Assembly (NCBI RefSeq): GCF_007858475.1
Contig: NZ_VIGX01000004.1
Coordinates: forward strand, 1 to 64,000
Source of the DNA: Tsukamurella conjunctivitidis
Lineage (GTDB): Bacteria; Actinomycetota; Actinomycetes; Mycobacteriales; Mycobacteriaceae
Reading direction: 5' to 3'
DNA: 64,000 nucleotides
The notes under the pieces are model-generated. The model was not told where the DNA came from and made no database searches. It worked only from the letters and a program-made list of their open reading frames with translations. Positions within the stretch are counted from its first letter, which is position 1, and every line of letters begins with the position of its first letter. Position numbers and translations under genes: made by a program. This document shows, piece by piece, positions 9,752-19,119 of the stretch.

Positions 9752-10303
9752 ATGTCGAGTGTCCCGATCATGGCCATCGCGTCCGGGATCCAGCGCGAGC
9801 GGGCGAGCGCGGGCTGGAGCATGGCCGAACTCGCCCGTCGAGCGGGGATAGCCAAATCGACGCTGTCACAGCTCGAAGCGGGGACCGGGAACCCCAGCGT
9901 GGAGACGTTGTGGGCGCTGGCCACCGCCCTGGGTGTCCCGTTCGCCCGGCTGCTCGGCGGCGGGGAGGTCGAGGTCACGGTGGTCCGGTCCGACGAGGGT
10001 GCGACGGTCCCTTCGGATTCCGCGGACTACGCGGCGACGCTGCTCACCGCATCGCCCCCGTCCGTACGGCGGGACGTCTACCGCATCGACGCAGCTCCGG
10101 GGTCGCGCCGCGATTCGGCGGCGCACGTCACCGGCACTGTCGAGCACGTGCTGCTGTGCAGCGGCGAGGCGCTGGTGGGCCCCGCCGATCGCCCCGTGAC
10201 GCTGGCGCCCGGAGACTTCATCACCTACCCGGGAGACGCGCCCCACGTCTTCGAGGCGCTCGTCGCCGGTACACGCGCGGTGCTGATCAGCGAGCAGCGC
10301 TGA
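9752..10303 (+). CDS. XRE-family regulator with cupin domain
   Basis: This is a 183-residue regulator. Residues about 10-65 form an XRE helix-turn-helix (MAELARRAGIAKSTLSQLEA, then NPSVETLWALATAL). The C-terminal half is a small cupin barrel, visible as HVLLCSGEALVG and APGDFITYPGDAPHVFEAL, which would sense a small ligand. The start is ATG at 9752 after TAGGAG. Being divergent from azlCD, it most likely regulates that exporter. Confidence 0.9.
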   Translation: MSSVPIMAIASGIQRERASAGWSMAELARRAGIAKSTLSQLEAGTGNPSVETLWALATALGVPFARLLGGGEVEVTVVRSDEGATVPSDSADYAATLLTASPPSVRRDVYRIDAAPGSRRDSAAHVTGTVEHVLLCSGEALVGPADRPVTLAPGDFITYPGDAPHVFEALVAGTRAVLISEQR

Positions 10304-10340
10304 CACCTCTGTGACGCCGGGCCCGTGGGAGCGCGGTGGA

Positions 10341-11009
10341 CTACTCCTCGTCGGGCTCGCCCAATTGGCTCGGCTCGATGGCGACGGGGTTCTCCTTGAG
10401 ACCGATGAGGCCGTACCAGGAGAGGTTCACGATGTGGGCGGCCACGGCCTCCTTGGGCGGGTCGCGCACTTCGAGCCACCACTGCGCGGTCATGGCGACC
10501 ATGCCGACCAGGGCCTGGGCGTAGAGCGGGGCCAGACCGGGGTCGAGGTTCTTGGTGGAGAACTCGCCCTCCAGATGGCTCTCGACCTGCCCGACGAGGT
10601 CGTTGAGCAGCGTCGAGTAGCCCCCGGAGTGCTCGACGGAGCTGTTCCGGGTGAGGATCCGGAAGCCGTCGGCCCGTTCCTCGACGTAGGTGAGCAGCGC
10701 CAGTGCGATCTGCTCGATGCGGGTCTTCGACCGGTCCTCGAGCATGGCGCGGGAGAAGACCTCGAGCACCATCTCCATCTCGCGGTCCACGACCACCGCG
10801 TACAGCCCCTCCTTGCCGCCGAAGTGCTCGTAGACCACGGGTTTGGAGACACCGGCCTTCGCCGCGACCTCCTCGATGGTCGCCGCCTCGTAGCCGCGAT
10901 CGGCGAAGACCGACCGGGCGGTGTTCACCAGCTGATTGCGGCGCTCGGCGGCCGTCATCCGCTTGCGGACCGGCGTGCCCTCCCGCCGCGGCTTGGACGA
11001 CGTGGTCAC
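10341..11009 (-). CDS. TetR-family regulator
   Basis: This is a TetR-type regulator of 222 residues with the HTH at about residues 20-65 (RSVFADRGYEAATIEEVAAK, then SKPVVYEHFGGKEGLYAVVV). The C-terminal domain is helical and has no obvious ligand signature. The gene overlaps the end of the 107-residue membrane gene upstream by 4 bp, so they form a small operon. That operon follows nuoN on the same strand after a 15-bp gap, and readthrough from nuo is possible. Confidence 0.88.
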   Translation of the reverse strand: MTTSSKPRREGTPVRKRMTAAERRNQLVNTARSVFADRGYEAATIEEVAAKAGVSKPVVYEHFGGKEGLYAVVVDREMEMVLEVFSRAMLEDRSKTRIEQIALALLTYVEERADGFRILTRNSSVEHSGGYSTLLNDLVGQVESHLEGEFSTKNLDPGLAPLYAQALVGMVAMTAQWWLEVRDPPKEAVAAHIVNLSWYGLIGLKENPVAIEPSQLGEPDEE

Positions 11010-11329
11010 GGCGTGTCCGTCGGGTCGGGCGCGGCACCGTCGCCCCCGGCGGGTTCCGCGGGCTTGCGGGAGGCCTCGGCCTGGGCGGCCACCTGAGCCC
11101 GGTACGCGGCCTCGGCCTTGTCGTGCTGGTTCTTGATGAACCGGCTGGCGAAGACGAGCCCGACGAAGAACAGCAGCTCGAAGACGATGGCGGCGACGTA
11201 CAGCACGCGCGCCGTGGTCGTCGTCGCGTCGGTGAGCCGCCAGATCAGCACGCCGAGCACCAGCAGCAGGACTGCGCCCATCGACTTCAACTGCAGGCCG
11301 TTGCTGAACGGAAGCGGCTTGTCACTCAT
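11006..11329 (-). CDS. Small two-TM membrane protein, unknown function
   Basis: This is a 107-residue protein I do not recognise beyond being an actinobacterial membrane protein. Two hydrophobic helices (about residues 15-33 and 43-63) are followed by a charged, Ala/Pro-rich cytoplasmic tail (NQHDKAEAAYRAQVAAQAEA). It begins with ATG just below nuoN and overlaps the TetR gene by 4 bp. The pairing suggests a membrane partner controlled by, or co-expressed with, the TetR protein. Confidence 0.6.
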   Translation of the reverse strand: MSDKPLPFSNGLQLKSMGAVLLLVLGVLIWRLTDATTTTARVLYVAAIVFELLFFVGLVFASRFIKNQHDKAEAAYRAQVAAQAEASRKPAEPAGGDGAAPDPTDTP

Positions 11330-11344
11330 GGGTGACGATTCTAC

Positions 11345-12826
11345 TTACCTGCCGGTGAACACCGTGAGATCGGCGAACAGGTCCAGCAGCGGCTGCGGGA
11401 AGACGCCCAGCGCGACCACCGCCACCACGCCCAGCGCGATGGCGAAACCGGTGAGCGGATCCACCCGCGGCACGTCGGGCGCGAACTCGTGCGCCGGCGC
11501 GAAGTACATGGTCATCAGCACGCGGATGTAGAAGACGGCGGCGAGTGCGCTGGCGAGGACGCCCACCGCGACGAGCCACCCGCCGCCACGCTGCGCCGCG
11601 GCCGCGAAGACCGCGAACTTGCCGGCGAACCCGCCGGTCAGCGGGATCCCGGCGAAGGACAACAGGAACAGGGCCATCGAACCCGCCAGCAGCGGCCGCG
11701 ACCGGCCGAGCCCGGCCCACCGCTCCAACTCGGGCACCTCCGCACTGGTCCCGTCCGGTCGCGCCTCCCGGACGGCGGACGCGACCGCGAACGCGCCGAC
11801 CGTGCTGATCCCGTAGACGGCCAGGTAGAAGCAGACCGCGCCGGTCCCGCGGACCGTTCCCGCGAAGACAGCGATGAGCAGGAAGCCGGTGTGCGCGATC
11901 GCGGAGTAGGCAAGGAGGCGCTTGACGTCGGACTGCGTGACCGCGATGACGGACCCGACGACGACGGTGACCACGGCGACGGCGGCGACGACCGGGCGCC
12001 AGGGCACGTCCCGGAACGCGACGAGCGTGAGCCGCACGATCACGCCGAAGGCCGCGATCTTGGTGGCCGCCGCCATGAACGCGGTGACCGGCGTCGGTGC
12101 GCCCTGGTAGACGTCGGGCACCCACGAGTGGAAGGGCACGGCGCCCACCTTGAACAGCAGGCCGACGCCGATCAACGCCGCGCCGACGGTGCCGAAGACC
12201 GCGTCCTGCGGGACCGCCGCGATCGATGTGGAGCCCGTCGCCGCGAAGCGCAGGGCGACGCCGAACAGGAGGATCGCCGAGCTGAACGCTCCCAGTAGGA
12301 AGTACTTCAGCGCCGCCTCGAGGGGCAGCAGCCCACGACGTTTGGCCAGCGCGCACAGCAGGTACAACGGCAGGGAGAAGACCTCGAGGGCGACGAACAG
12401 TGTCAGCCAGTCCTGCGCCGAGACGAAGGCCAGCATGCCGCCGAGCGCGAACAGCGTCAGCGGGACCGCCTCGGTGTGCGTCAGCGAGTCGTAGCGCGCG
12501 ACCATCAACGCCAAGGCCGGCAGCGTCGAGATCAGGAGCAGCCCCTGCAGCGCGAGGGAGGGCCCGTCGTCGGCGATCGACCCCGCGAGCACCGCGCGGG
12601 GGCGGGCCCCGGTGTCCGCGAGCACCGCCACCGCGACCAGGGCCGCGACGATCGCGCCGCCGCCCAGCACCGCGTGCACCTTCGCCCGGATCCCGGCGGG
12701 CGCGAAGGACTCCACCAGCACCCCGGCGATCGCCGCCGCGAAGACGATGATCGCGGGAGCGATCCGCGCGTACTCGATCGACGGCGCCGGGAGCGCAGCG
12801 AGCGGGCCGAGTGCCGACGGGGTCAT
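11345..12826 (-). CDS. nuoN: NADH dehydrogenase I subunit N
   Basis: NuoN is one of the three antiporter-like proton-pumping membrane subunits of complex I. The protein has 493 residues with about 14 TM helices. VGAVPFHSWVPDVYQGAPTP is the conserved central motif with the key helix break. The start is ATG at 12826, overlapping the nuoM stop by 4 bp. The first 15 residues look extended compared with mycobacterial NuoN, which begins near LPAP; the extra codons coincide with a copy of a dispersed 31-bp repeat (12783-12813). Confidence 0.96.
   Translation of the reverse strand: MTPSALGPLAALPAPSIEYARIAPAIIVFAAAIAGVLVESFAPAGIRAKVHAVLGGGAIVAALVAVAVLADTGARPRAVLAGSIADDGPSLALQGLLLISTLPALALMVARYDSLTHTEAVPLTLFALGGMLAFVSAQDWLTLFVALEVFSLPLYLLCALAKRRGLLPLEAALKYFLLGAFSSAILLFGVALRFAATGSTSIAAVPQDAVFGTVGAALIGVGLLFKVGAVPFHSWVPDVYQGAPTPVTAFMAAATKIAAFGVIVRLTLVAFRDVPWRPVVAAVAVVTVVVGSVIAVTQSDVKRLLAYSAIAHTGFLLIAVFAGTVRGTGAVCFYLAVYGISTVGAFAVASAVREARPDGTSAEVPELERWAGLGRSRPLLAGSMALFLLSFAGIPLTGGFAGKFAVFAAAAQRGGGWLVAVGVLASALAAVFYIRVLMTMYFAPAHEFAPDVPRVDPLTGFAIALGVVAVVALGVFPQPLLDLFADLTVFTGR
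12783..12813 (+). repeat. Dispersed 31-bp GC-rich repeat, copy A
   Basis: This 31-bp segment starts GGCGCCGGGAGCG and ends GGGCCGAGTG. It matches 30 of 31 bases of the copies inside ppx at 30513 and 30549. It lies at the 5' end of nuoN in antisense direction, where it encodes residues 5-15 of NuoN. Confidence 0.8.
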
Positions 12827-14337
12827 CGCGCGACCTCCGCGACCGTGGGGGAGACCGACGGATTGATCGCGTCCAGCGCGGGGCCCGGGAAGAAGCCGAG
12901 CACGAACAGGGCCACGACCAGCGGCACCAGCACGAGCAACTCGCGCGGCCGCGCATCGGCGGAATCACCGGGCCCGCTCCCTCCGCTCCCGGCGCCGAAG
13001 GTGCGCTCCACACCGTCCGGCACCGGGCCGGTGAACATCCGCTGGTAGGTCCACAGCACGTACATCGCGGACAGCACGAGCGCCACCACGGAGACGATCG
13101 CCGCGATCGCCCACCGCGGGTAGGTACCGACCACCACCAGCAACTCCGAGACGAAGGGGCCGAGGCCGGGCAGCGACAGGGTCGCGAGCCCGGCGATGAG
13201 GAACACCGCGCCCAGCTTCGGGGCCCGCGACCAGACGCCGCCGAAGTCGCCGATCCTGCGGCTCCCGCGGCGCGCTACCAGGACTCCGGCGACGAGGAAC
13301 AGCGCGGCCGTCGCCACGCCGTGATTGACCATGTACAGCACGGATCCGGCCTGCGAATCGCCCGTGCGGGCGAAGACGCCCAGGATGATGAAGCCGAAGT
13401 GGCTGATCGACGTGTACGCGATGAGCGACATCACGTCGGACTGCCCGATCGCGAGGATCGCGCCGTAGACGATCCCGATCACGGCCAGCGCCGCGACCCA
13501 CGGTGCGAACCTGGCGGCCGCGTCCGGGAACAGGGTCAAGCAGTAGCGCAGCATCGCGAACGTGCCCACCTTGTCGACGATCGCCATCATCAGCACGGCC
13601 GTCGGCGGATTCGTCTGCACCGCAGCGCCGGGCAGCCAGGTGTGCAGCGGCCACAGCGGGGCCTTCACCGCGAAGGCGAACAGGAAGCCCAGGAACATCA
13701 GGTCCTGCGCGACCCCGGGGCCGGGCCGCGCGCCGTCGAGCAGGGCGCGCAGGTCGAAGGTGCCGGAGGCGGCGTACAGCGCGACCACGGCCGCGAGCAT
13801 CACGAGCCCGCCGGCGAGGTTGTACAGCAGGAACTTCACCGCCGCGTGCGCGCGGACCGTCGATTCGCTGCCGGTGCCGCCGAACCCTGCCAGCAGGAAG
13901 TACAGCGGGATCAGCATGGCCTCGAAGACGAGGTAGAACAGCAGGACGTCGGTGGCGACGAAGCTGACCAGCACCATCGCCTCGACCGCCAGCGTGAGAG
14001 CGACGTACGTACCCGCCCGTTCACTGTCGGGCGAGGTCTCGCGCCACGCGGCGAGCAGCAGGACCGGCAGCAGCGCCGCGGTGAGCAGCACCAGCACGAG
14101 CCCCGTGCCGTCGAGCCCCAGGCGGTAACCCGCCCCGAACGACGGTATCCACGAATGCGATTCGACGAACTGGAAGCCGCCCGCGGGGTCGAAGGCGCAC
14201 GCCAGCCCGATGCCGATCACCAACGCGACGAACGAGGCCGCCAGTCCGATCCACCGCGCCGCGCGCGGCGCCGCGGCCGCCGCGACGGCACCCACCGCGG
14301 GCGCCGCCCACAGCAGCGTCAGCCAGGGCCCGCTCAT
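12823..14337 (-). CDS. nuoM: NADH dehydrogenase I subunit M
   Basis: NuoM is a proton-pumping antiporter-like subunit of complex I, here 504 residues and about 14 TM helices. The conserved membrane glutamate region is in [13 protein letters not shown], and the central lysine helix in [15 protein letters not shown]. The ATG at 14337 overlaps the nuoL stop by 4 bp. A glycine/serine-rich linker near residues 447-457 is encoded by a copy of the dispersed 31-bp repeat (12966-12996). Confidence 0.96.
   Translation of the reverse strand: MSGPWLTLLWAAPAVGAVAAAAAPRAARWIGLAASFVALVIGIGLACAFDPAGGFQFVESHSWIPSFGAGYRLGLDGTGLVLVLLTAALLPVLLLAAWRETSPDSERAGTYVALTLAVEAMVLVSFVATDVLLFYLVFEAMLIPLYFLLAGFGGTGSESTVRAHAAVKFLLYNLAGGLVMLAAVVALYAASGTFDLRALLDGARPGPGVAQDLMFLGFLFAFAVKAPLWPLHTWLPGAAVQTNPPTAVLMMAIVDKVGTFAMLRYCLTLFPDAAARFAPWVAALAVIGIVYGAILAIGQSDVMSLIAYTSISHFGFIILGVFARTGDSQAGSVLYMVNHGVATAALFLVAGVLVARRGSRRIGDFGGVWSRAPKLGAVFLIAGLATLSLPGLGPFVSELLVVVGTYPRWAIAAIVSVVALVLSAMYVLWTYQRMFTGPVPDGVERTFGAGSGGSGPGDSADARPRELLVLVPLVVALFVLGFFPGPALDAINPSVSPTVAEVAR
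12966..12996 (-). repeat. Dispersed 31-bp GC-rich repeat, copy D
   Basis: Read on the minus strand, this segment matches 28 of 31 bases of the ppx copies (start GGCGCCGGGAGCGGAG). It is in frame in nuoM and encodes the loop [10 protein letters not shown] near the C-terminus, where an insertion should be tolerated. Confidence 0.7.
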
Positions 14338-16220
14338 GAGAGCCACACCGCCGCGGCGCCGATGAGCACCGCCGTCCCGGCCAGCATGGTCAGTGCGTAG
14401 CTGCGGGCGTACCCGGTCTGCGAGCGCCGCAACAGGAGCGAACCGAGGTGCACGCCCGCGGGGATCGCGTCGATCGCCCCGTCGATGCCCGTGCGCTCGG
14501 CCACGAGCAACGCCTCGGTGGCGGCCTGCCCGGGGCGCATGAAGACGGCCTCGTTGAGGGCGTCGCCGTACAGGTCCTTCCGGGCCGCACGGGTCAGCGC
14601 GCTCACCGCCGACGGTGCCTCCACGGGCACCGTCCGCGTGGTGCGGACCGCCACCGCCACGCCGATCGCCACGGCCCCCAGGACCAGGATCGTGACCGCC
14701 CAGGCGGGGATCGCGTGGTGCGCCTCGGGCGCGGATCCGACGGCGGGGGCCAGGAAGTCGGACAGCGTGCCGCCGATCACCAGGAGCGCGCCCGCGCCGA
14801 CGCTGCCCAGCGCCAGCACGATCATGGGCGCCGTCATCACCCGCGGCGACTCGTGCGGATGCGTGCCCTCGCGCCAGCGGGGCGCGCCGAAGAACGTCAG
14901 CACCATCACCCTCGTCATGTAGAAGCCGGTGATCCCCGCGCCGAGGATCGCGGCGCCGCCCAGCACGACGCCCCAGAATCCGCCGCGCCCGAGCGCCGTC
15001 TCGATGATCCCGTCCTTGGTGAAGAAGCCCGATAGCGGTGGGACGCCGATGATCGCGAGGTACCCGAGGCCGAAGGTGACTGCGGTGACCGGCATGAGTT
15101 TCGCCAGGCCGCCGTACCGGCGCATGTCGGTCTCGTCGTTCATCCCGTGCATCACCGAGCCCGCGCCGAGGAACAGGCCGGCCTTGAAGCAGCCGTGCGC
15201 CAGCAGGTGCGCGATCGCCAGCGCGTAGCCGGCGGGACCGAGGCCCGCGGCGAGCACCATGTAGCCGATCTGGCTCATCGTCGACGCGGCGAGGGCCTTC
15301 TTGATGTCGTCCTTCGCGCAACCGATCACGGCGCCGAAGAGCAGCGTCACCGCGCCGACGGCGAGCACGAAGCCCTGTGCCACCGGCGCCGCTTCGAAGA
15401 CCGGGCCGGTGCGCACGATGAGGTAGACGCCCGCGGTGACCATCGTCGCGGCGTGGATGAGGGCCGAGACCGGGGTGGGTCCCTCCATCGCGTCGCCCAG
15501 CCAGCTCTGGAGTGGGACCTGTGCGGATTTCGCGCAGGCGGCGAGGAGTAGGAGCAGGCCCAGCCAGGTGAGCACGCCCTCGCCGGCCTCGCCGGCGCGC
15601 GGCAGGAACTCGCCGAACGTGGTGGTGCCGAACGTCGTCAGGGTGACCGCGACGGCGAGGGCCAGCCCCATGTCGCCGACCCGGTTGACGATGAACGCCT
15701 TCCGTGCAGCCGTCGCGGCCGAGGGCTTGTGCTGCCAGAAGCCGATGAGCAGGTAGGAAGCGAGCCCCACGCCCTCCCAACCGAGGTAGAGCACCACCAG
15801 ATCGTCGGCCAGCACCAGTACCAACATCGCGCCGAGGAACAGATTGAGGTAGCCGAAGAACCGCCGGCGGGCTGGGTCCGCCGCCATGTAGCCGATCGAG
15901 TAGACGTGGATCAGCGTGCCCACGCCCGTGATGAGCAGCGCGAAGCACACCGAGAGCTGGTCCAGCCGGAACGCCAGGTCCACCGAGAGGTCGCCGCCCG
16001 AGAACCAGTGGTAGAGCACGGTACCCACCGACCGGTCCGCCGGATCACGGGCCAGCAGCAGCCCGAAGGCGACCGCCGCGACCACGAAGGAGAGCGCCGC
16101 GACCGCGGTCCCGAACAGGTGTCCCCAGTGGTTCGTGCGGCGGCCGCCGAGCAGCAGCACGGCCGCTCCGGCGAGGGGGATCAGCGGCAGTGCCGCGAGG
16201 AGTCCGGTCACTTCGCTCAC
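14334..16220 (-). CDS. nuoL: NADH dehydrogenase I subunit L
   Basis: NuoL is the distal antiporter-like proton-pumping subunit of complex I, here 628 residues. It ends in the long amphipathic helix plus last TM helix typical of NuoL. Conserved text includes [18 protein letters not shown] with the essential glutamate, and [20 protein letters not shown]. The GTG at 16220 gives a 4-bp overlap with the nuoK stop; the in-frame GTG at 16211 is an alternative. Confidence 0.96.
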   Translation of the reverse strand: MSEVTGLLAALPLIPLAGAAVLLLGGRRTNHWGHLFGTAVAALSFVVAAVAFGLLLARDPADRSVGTVLYHWFSGGDLSVDLAFRLDQLSVCFALLITGVGTLIHVYSIGYMAADPARRRFFGYLNLFLGAMLVLVLADDLVVLYLGWEGVGLASYLLIGFWQHKPSAATAARKAFIVNRVGDMGLALAVAVTLTTFGTTTFGEFLPRAGEAGEGVLTWLGLLLLLAACAKSAQVPLQSWLGDAMEGPTPVSALIHAATMVTAGVYLIVRTGPVFEAAPVAQGFVLAVGAVTLLFGAVIGCAKDDIKKALAASTMSQIGYMVLAAGLGPAGYALAIAHLLAHGCFKAGLFLGAGSVMHGMNDETDMRRYGGLAKLMPVTAVTFGLGYLAIIGVPPLSGFFTKDGIIETALGRGGFWGVVLGGAAILGAGITGFYMTRVMVLTFFGAPRWREGTHPHESPRVMTAPMIVLALGSVGAGALLVIGGTLSDFLAPAVGSAPEAHHAIPAWAVTILVLGAVAIGVAVAVRTTRTVPVEAPSAVSALTRAARKDLYGDALNEAVFMRPGQAATEALLVAERTGIDGAIDAIPAGVHLGSLLLRRSQTGYARSYALTMLAGTAVLIGAAAVWLS

Positions 16221-16522
16221 CGCCTCAGCAGGTGCGGCTCGTCGACGGAGACGGACCGCCGGACCCGGAAGATCGCGATGATGATCGCCAGGCCCACCAC
16301 CACCTCGGCGGCGGCCACGACCATCGTGAAGAAGGCGAGCACCTGCCCGTGCGGCACGGCGTGCATCCGTCCCGCGGTGACCAGCGCCAGGTTGGCGGCG
16401 TTGAGCATCAACTCGACGCACATGAAGACGACGATCGCGTTGCGGCGCAGCAGCACCCCGGCGGAGCCGATCGCGAACAGCAACGCTGCGAGGTACAGGT
16501 ACAGGTACAGGTGCGGGTTCAC
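16217..16522 (-). CDS. nuoK: NADH dehydrogenase I subunit K
   Basis: NuoK is a 101-residue three-helix membrane subunit of the complex I proton channel region. [16 protein letters not shown] holds the conserved glutamate of helix 2, and [13 protein letters not shown] the second. The GTG start at 16522 overlaps the nuoJ stop by 4 bp. A YLYLYLY run near the N-terminus comes from a short tandem GTACAG repeat in the DNA (16492-16510). Confidence 0.95.
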   Translation of the reverse strand: MNPHLYLYLYLAALLFAIGSAGVLLRRNAIVVFMCVELMLNAANLALVTAGRMHAVPHGQVLAFFTMVVAAAEVVVGLAIIIAIFRVRRSVSVDEPHLLRR

Positions 16523-17310
16523 GGCGAGACCTCCTCGTCGCGGAGCGCGTGCGGCACATCGTCGTCGAGCGACGGTGCGCGGTCGGGCAGGGCGCGGCGT
16601 TCCCCGGGCGCACGCGGCGTGAGCGTGTGGTTCACGGAGTCGAGAGCCGGCGTCCCGTCGGGCAGGCGGGCGGGCAGGTCGACGGCGTTGCCGAGGGCGT
16701 ACACCCCGGGGTTGGGCAGCGGCGTGGCGCGGCGGCCCTCGCGGAACCGCCGGATCGACTGCTCGCGCTGGCTGAGGGCGGTCGCCAGCTTCTCCCGGTG
16801 CGCCAGGATCATCGCGCCCAGCGTGGCGGTGATGAGGAGCGCGGCGGTGAGCTCGAAGGCCCACAGGTACCGCACGAAGACGGTGTCGGCCAGCGCCTCG
16901 ACGGAGTTGGGCGGGTACTCGCCGGCGGGCGTCCCTTGTCCCGCTCCCGTGCGCTGCGCCGGCAGGGACGCGCGGGCGACGAGGCCGATGAGCAGCATCC
17001 CGAAGGCGAGCCCCGCGACGGCGGCCGCGACCCGGTGGCCCCGCAGCGTCTCCACGAGCGAATCCGAGGAGTCGACGCCCACGAGCATGACCACGAACAG
17101 GAACAGCATCATCACCGCGCCCGTGTAGACCACGATCTGGACCACGCCGAGGAAGGTCGCCCCCTGCGCGATGTACGCGATCGCCAGCAGGATCATGGTC
17201 GCGGCCAGGCACAACGCCGAGTACACGGCCTTGGACGCGAGGACCACCCCGAGTGCGAAGAGCACGGCCGGGACGGCCACGATCCAGAACGCCCACTCCT
17301 CTCCGATCAC
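16519..17310 (-). CDS. nuoJ: NADH dehydrogenase I subunit J
   Basis: NuoJ is a five-helix membrane subunit linking the quinone site to the antiporters. At 263 residues it is longer than E. coli NuoJ (about 184), with a C-terminal soluble tail after residue 185 typical of actinobacteria. Conserved text includes [20 protein letters not shown], the helix with the pi-bulge. The GTG at 17310 overlaps the nuoI stop by 4 bp. Confidence 0.95.
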   Translation of the reverse strand: MIGEEWAFWIVAVPAVLFALGVVLASKAVYSALCLAATMILLAIAYIAQGATFLGVVQIVVYTGAVMMLFLFVVMLVGVDSSDSLVETLRGHRVAAAVAGLAFGMLLIGLVARASLPAQRTGAGQGTPAGEYPPNSVEALADTVFVRYLWAFELTAALLITATLGAMILAHREKLATALSQREQSIRRFREGRRATPLPNPGVYALGNAVDLPARLPDGTPALDSVNHTLTPRAPGERRALPDRAPSLDDDVPHALRDEEVSP

Positions 17311-17810
17311 GAATCCACCTCGCCCCGGTAGTAGTCGGCGGCGGTCAGCCCCTCGCGCATCGCGTGCGGCGGCGGCTGCTCGCCCTGGTGCAGCGGGGCC
17401 AGCAGGTCGTCCTTGTCGTAGATCAGCGCGCCGCGGTCGCGGTCGGCCATCTCGTAGTCGTTCGTCATCGTCAGCGCGCGCGTCGGGCAGGCCTCCACGC
17501 ACAGGCCGCAGCCGATGCAGCGCAGGTAGTTGATCTGGTAGGTCCGGCCGTAGCGCTCACCGGGGGAGTACCGCTCCTCCTCGGTGTTGTCGGCGCCCTC
17601 CACGTAGATCGCGTCCGCCGGGCAGCTCCACGCGCAGAGCTCGCAGCCGATGCATTTCTCGAGGCCGTCGGCGTACCGGTTGAGCTGGTGCCGCCCGTGG
17701 TAGCGGCCGGCGGTGGGCGAGCGCTCCTCCGGGTAGTTCTCGGTGACCGGCTTGGTGAACATCGTCCGCAGGGTCACGCCGAATCCGGCGAGTCCGAGGG
17801 GATCAGCCAT
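17307..17810 (-). CDS. nuoI: NADH dehydrogenase I subunit I, 2x[4Fe-4S]
   Basis: NuoI carries clusters N6a and N6b, which pass electrons toward NuoB. The 167-residue protein contains two ferredoxin motifs, [12 protein letters not shown] near residue 53 and [12 protein letters not shown] near residue 97. All eight cysteines are present. The ATG at 17810 lies inside the nuoH 3' end, an 8-bp overlap rather than the 4-bp overlap used at most other joints. Confidence 0.97.
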   Translation of the reverse strand: MADPLGLAGFGVTLRTMFTKPVTENYPEERSPTAGRYHGRHQLNRYADGLEKCIGCELCAWSCPADAIYVEGADNTEEERYSPGERYGRTYQINYLRCIGCGLCVEACPTRALTMTNDYEMADRDRGALIYDKDDLLAPLHQGEQPPPHAMREGLTAADYYRGEVDS

Positions 17811-19119
17811 GGGACGCCTCCTTCGCTTCGGCCTCGCTCGGCAGGGCTCGTCGGGCGGGCTCGGACAGGTACTGGCCCGGCAGGGGCGGCACCGGGAAAC
17901 CCCCGGCCATCGGGTCGAACGGCAGCGAGAACGTCTCCGGGTCCGGCCCGGGCTCGGGCGCCTTCTGCCGACGGTGCCGCACCACGAGAACGGCGAGCAC
18001 GGCGAGCGTGAAGAGCACCGAGACCACGGGGGCGAGCACCGTCGTCGAACGCCCGGAGAGCGCCCAGGCCTGCACCGCCCCGGCCACGAGCACCCACGCG
18101 AGGGCCGTGGGGATCAGCAGCTGCCAGCCGAACCGCATGAACTGGTCGTAGCGCAGGCGCGGCAGCGTGGTGCGCAGCCAGATGAAGGCGAACATGAAGC
18201 ACCACACCTTGACCACGAACCAGATCACCGGCCACCAACCGGAATTCGCGCCCTCCCACAGGTTCAGCGGCCACGGCGCGTGCCAGCCGCCGAGGAACAG
18301 GGTGGTGGCGAGCGCGGAGACCGTGGTCATGTTCACGTACTCGGCGAGCATGAACATCGCGAACTTCAGGGAGCTGTACTCGGTATGGAAGCCGCCCACC
18401 AGCTCGCCCTCGGCCTCCGGCAGATCGAACGGCGCGCGGTTGGTCTCGCCGACCATGGAGACCACGTAGACCACGAAGGACGGCAGCAGCAGGAAGACGT
18501 ACCAGGTGCCCTCCTGCCGGGCGACGATGCCGGACGTCGCCATGGTGCCCGCGTACAGGAAGACGGCGGCGAAGGACAGGCCCATCGCCACCTCGTAACT
18601 GATCACCTGGGCGGTGGACCGCAGGCCGCCCAGGAGCGGATACGTCGAGCCGGAGGACCAGCCGGCCAGCACGATGCCGTACACGCCGATGCTGGTGATC
18701 GCCAGGATGTACAACACGGCGACCGGAAGGTCGGTGAGCTGCAGCGGCGTCCACGTGCCGAACACTGAGACCTGTGGCCCGAACGGGATCACGGCGAACG
18801 CCATGAACGCGGGGATGGTGGCGATGATCGGCGCGAGCAGGTAGACGGGCTTGTCGACGCCCGCGGGGGTGATGCCCTCCTTGAGCGCCAGCTTGATGCC
18901 GTCCGCGAGCGACTGCAGGACGCCGAAGGGGCCCAACCGGTTCGGCCCGTACCGGTGCTGCATCCGGGCCATGACCTTGCGCTCGATGAGGATCGCCGCG
19001 AGGACGGTCAGCACCAGGAAGGCGAAGATCGCGACGGCCTTCGCCAGGATCAGCCACCACGGGTCGCGGCCGAAGGCGGAGAGGTCGACGGGGTCGTGCG
19101 GGCCGAGGGCGAGCGTCAT
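17803..19119 (-). CDS. nuoH: NADH dehydrogenase I subunit H
   Basis: NuoH forms the quinone-binding chamber at the membrane-arm junction. It has 438 residues and about eight TM helices. Conserved text includes [20 protein letters not shown] and [20 protein letters not shown], whose acidic loop lines the quinone cavity. It has an actinobacterial C-terminal extension after residue 385. The ATG at 19119 overlaps the nuoG stop by 4 bp. Confidence 0.97.
   Translation of the reverse strand: MTLALGPHDPVDLSAFGRDPWWLILAKAVAIFAFLVLTVLAAILIERKVMARMQHRYGPNRLGPFGVLQSLADGIKLALKEGITPAGVDKPVYLLAPIIATIPAFMAFAVIPFGPQVSVFGTWTPLQLTDLPVAVLYILAITSIGVYGIVLAGWSSGSTYPLLGGLRSTAQVISYEVAMGLSFAAVFLYAGTMATSGIVARQEGTWYVFLLLPSFVVYVVSMVGETNRAPFDLPEAEGELVGGFHTEYSSLKFAMFMLAEYVNMTTVSALATTLFLGGWHAPWPLNLWEGANSGWWPVIWFVVKVWCFMFAFIWLRTTLPRLRYDQFMRFGWQLLIPTALAWVLVAGAVQAWALSGRSTTVLAPVVSVLFTLAVLAVLVVRHRRQKAPEPGPDPETFSLPFDPMAGGFPVPPLPGQYLSEPARRALPSEAEAKEASHG

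Noticed and set aside
12811-14400. A 529-residue plus-strand frame antisense to nuoM
   Set aside because: Composition is Arg/Gln/His/Glu-rich with no motif; nuoM is certain on the other strand.
16492-16510. Short tandem GTACAG repeat in nuoK as a regulatory element
   Set aside because: It encodes the YLYLYLY run of the first TM helix in frame and needs no other explanation.
17818-17840. A GAGCGAGGCCGAAGCGAAGG segment at the nuoH 3' end as another copy of the 31-bp repeat
   Set aside because: Similarity to the repeat is limited to a few GC-rich words; it is not alignable over the full unit.
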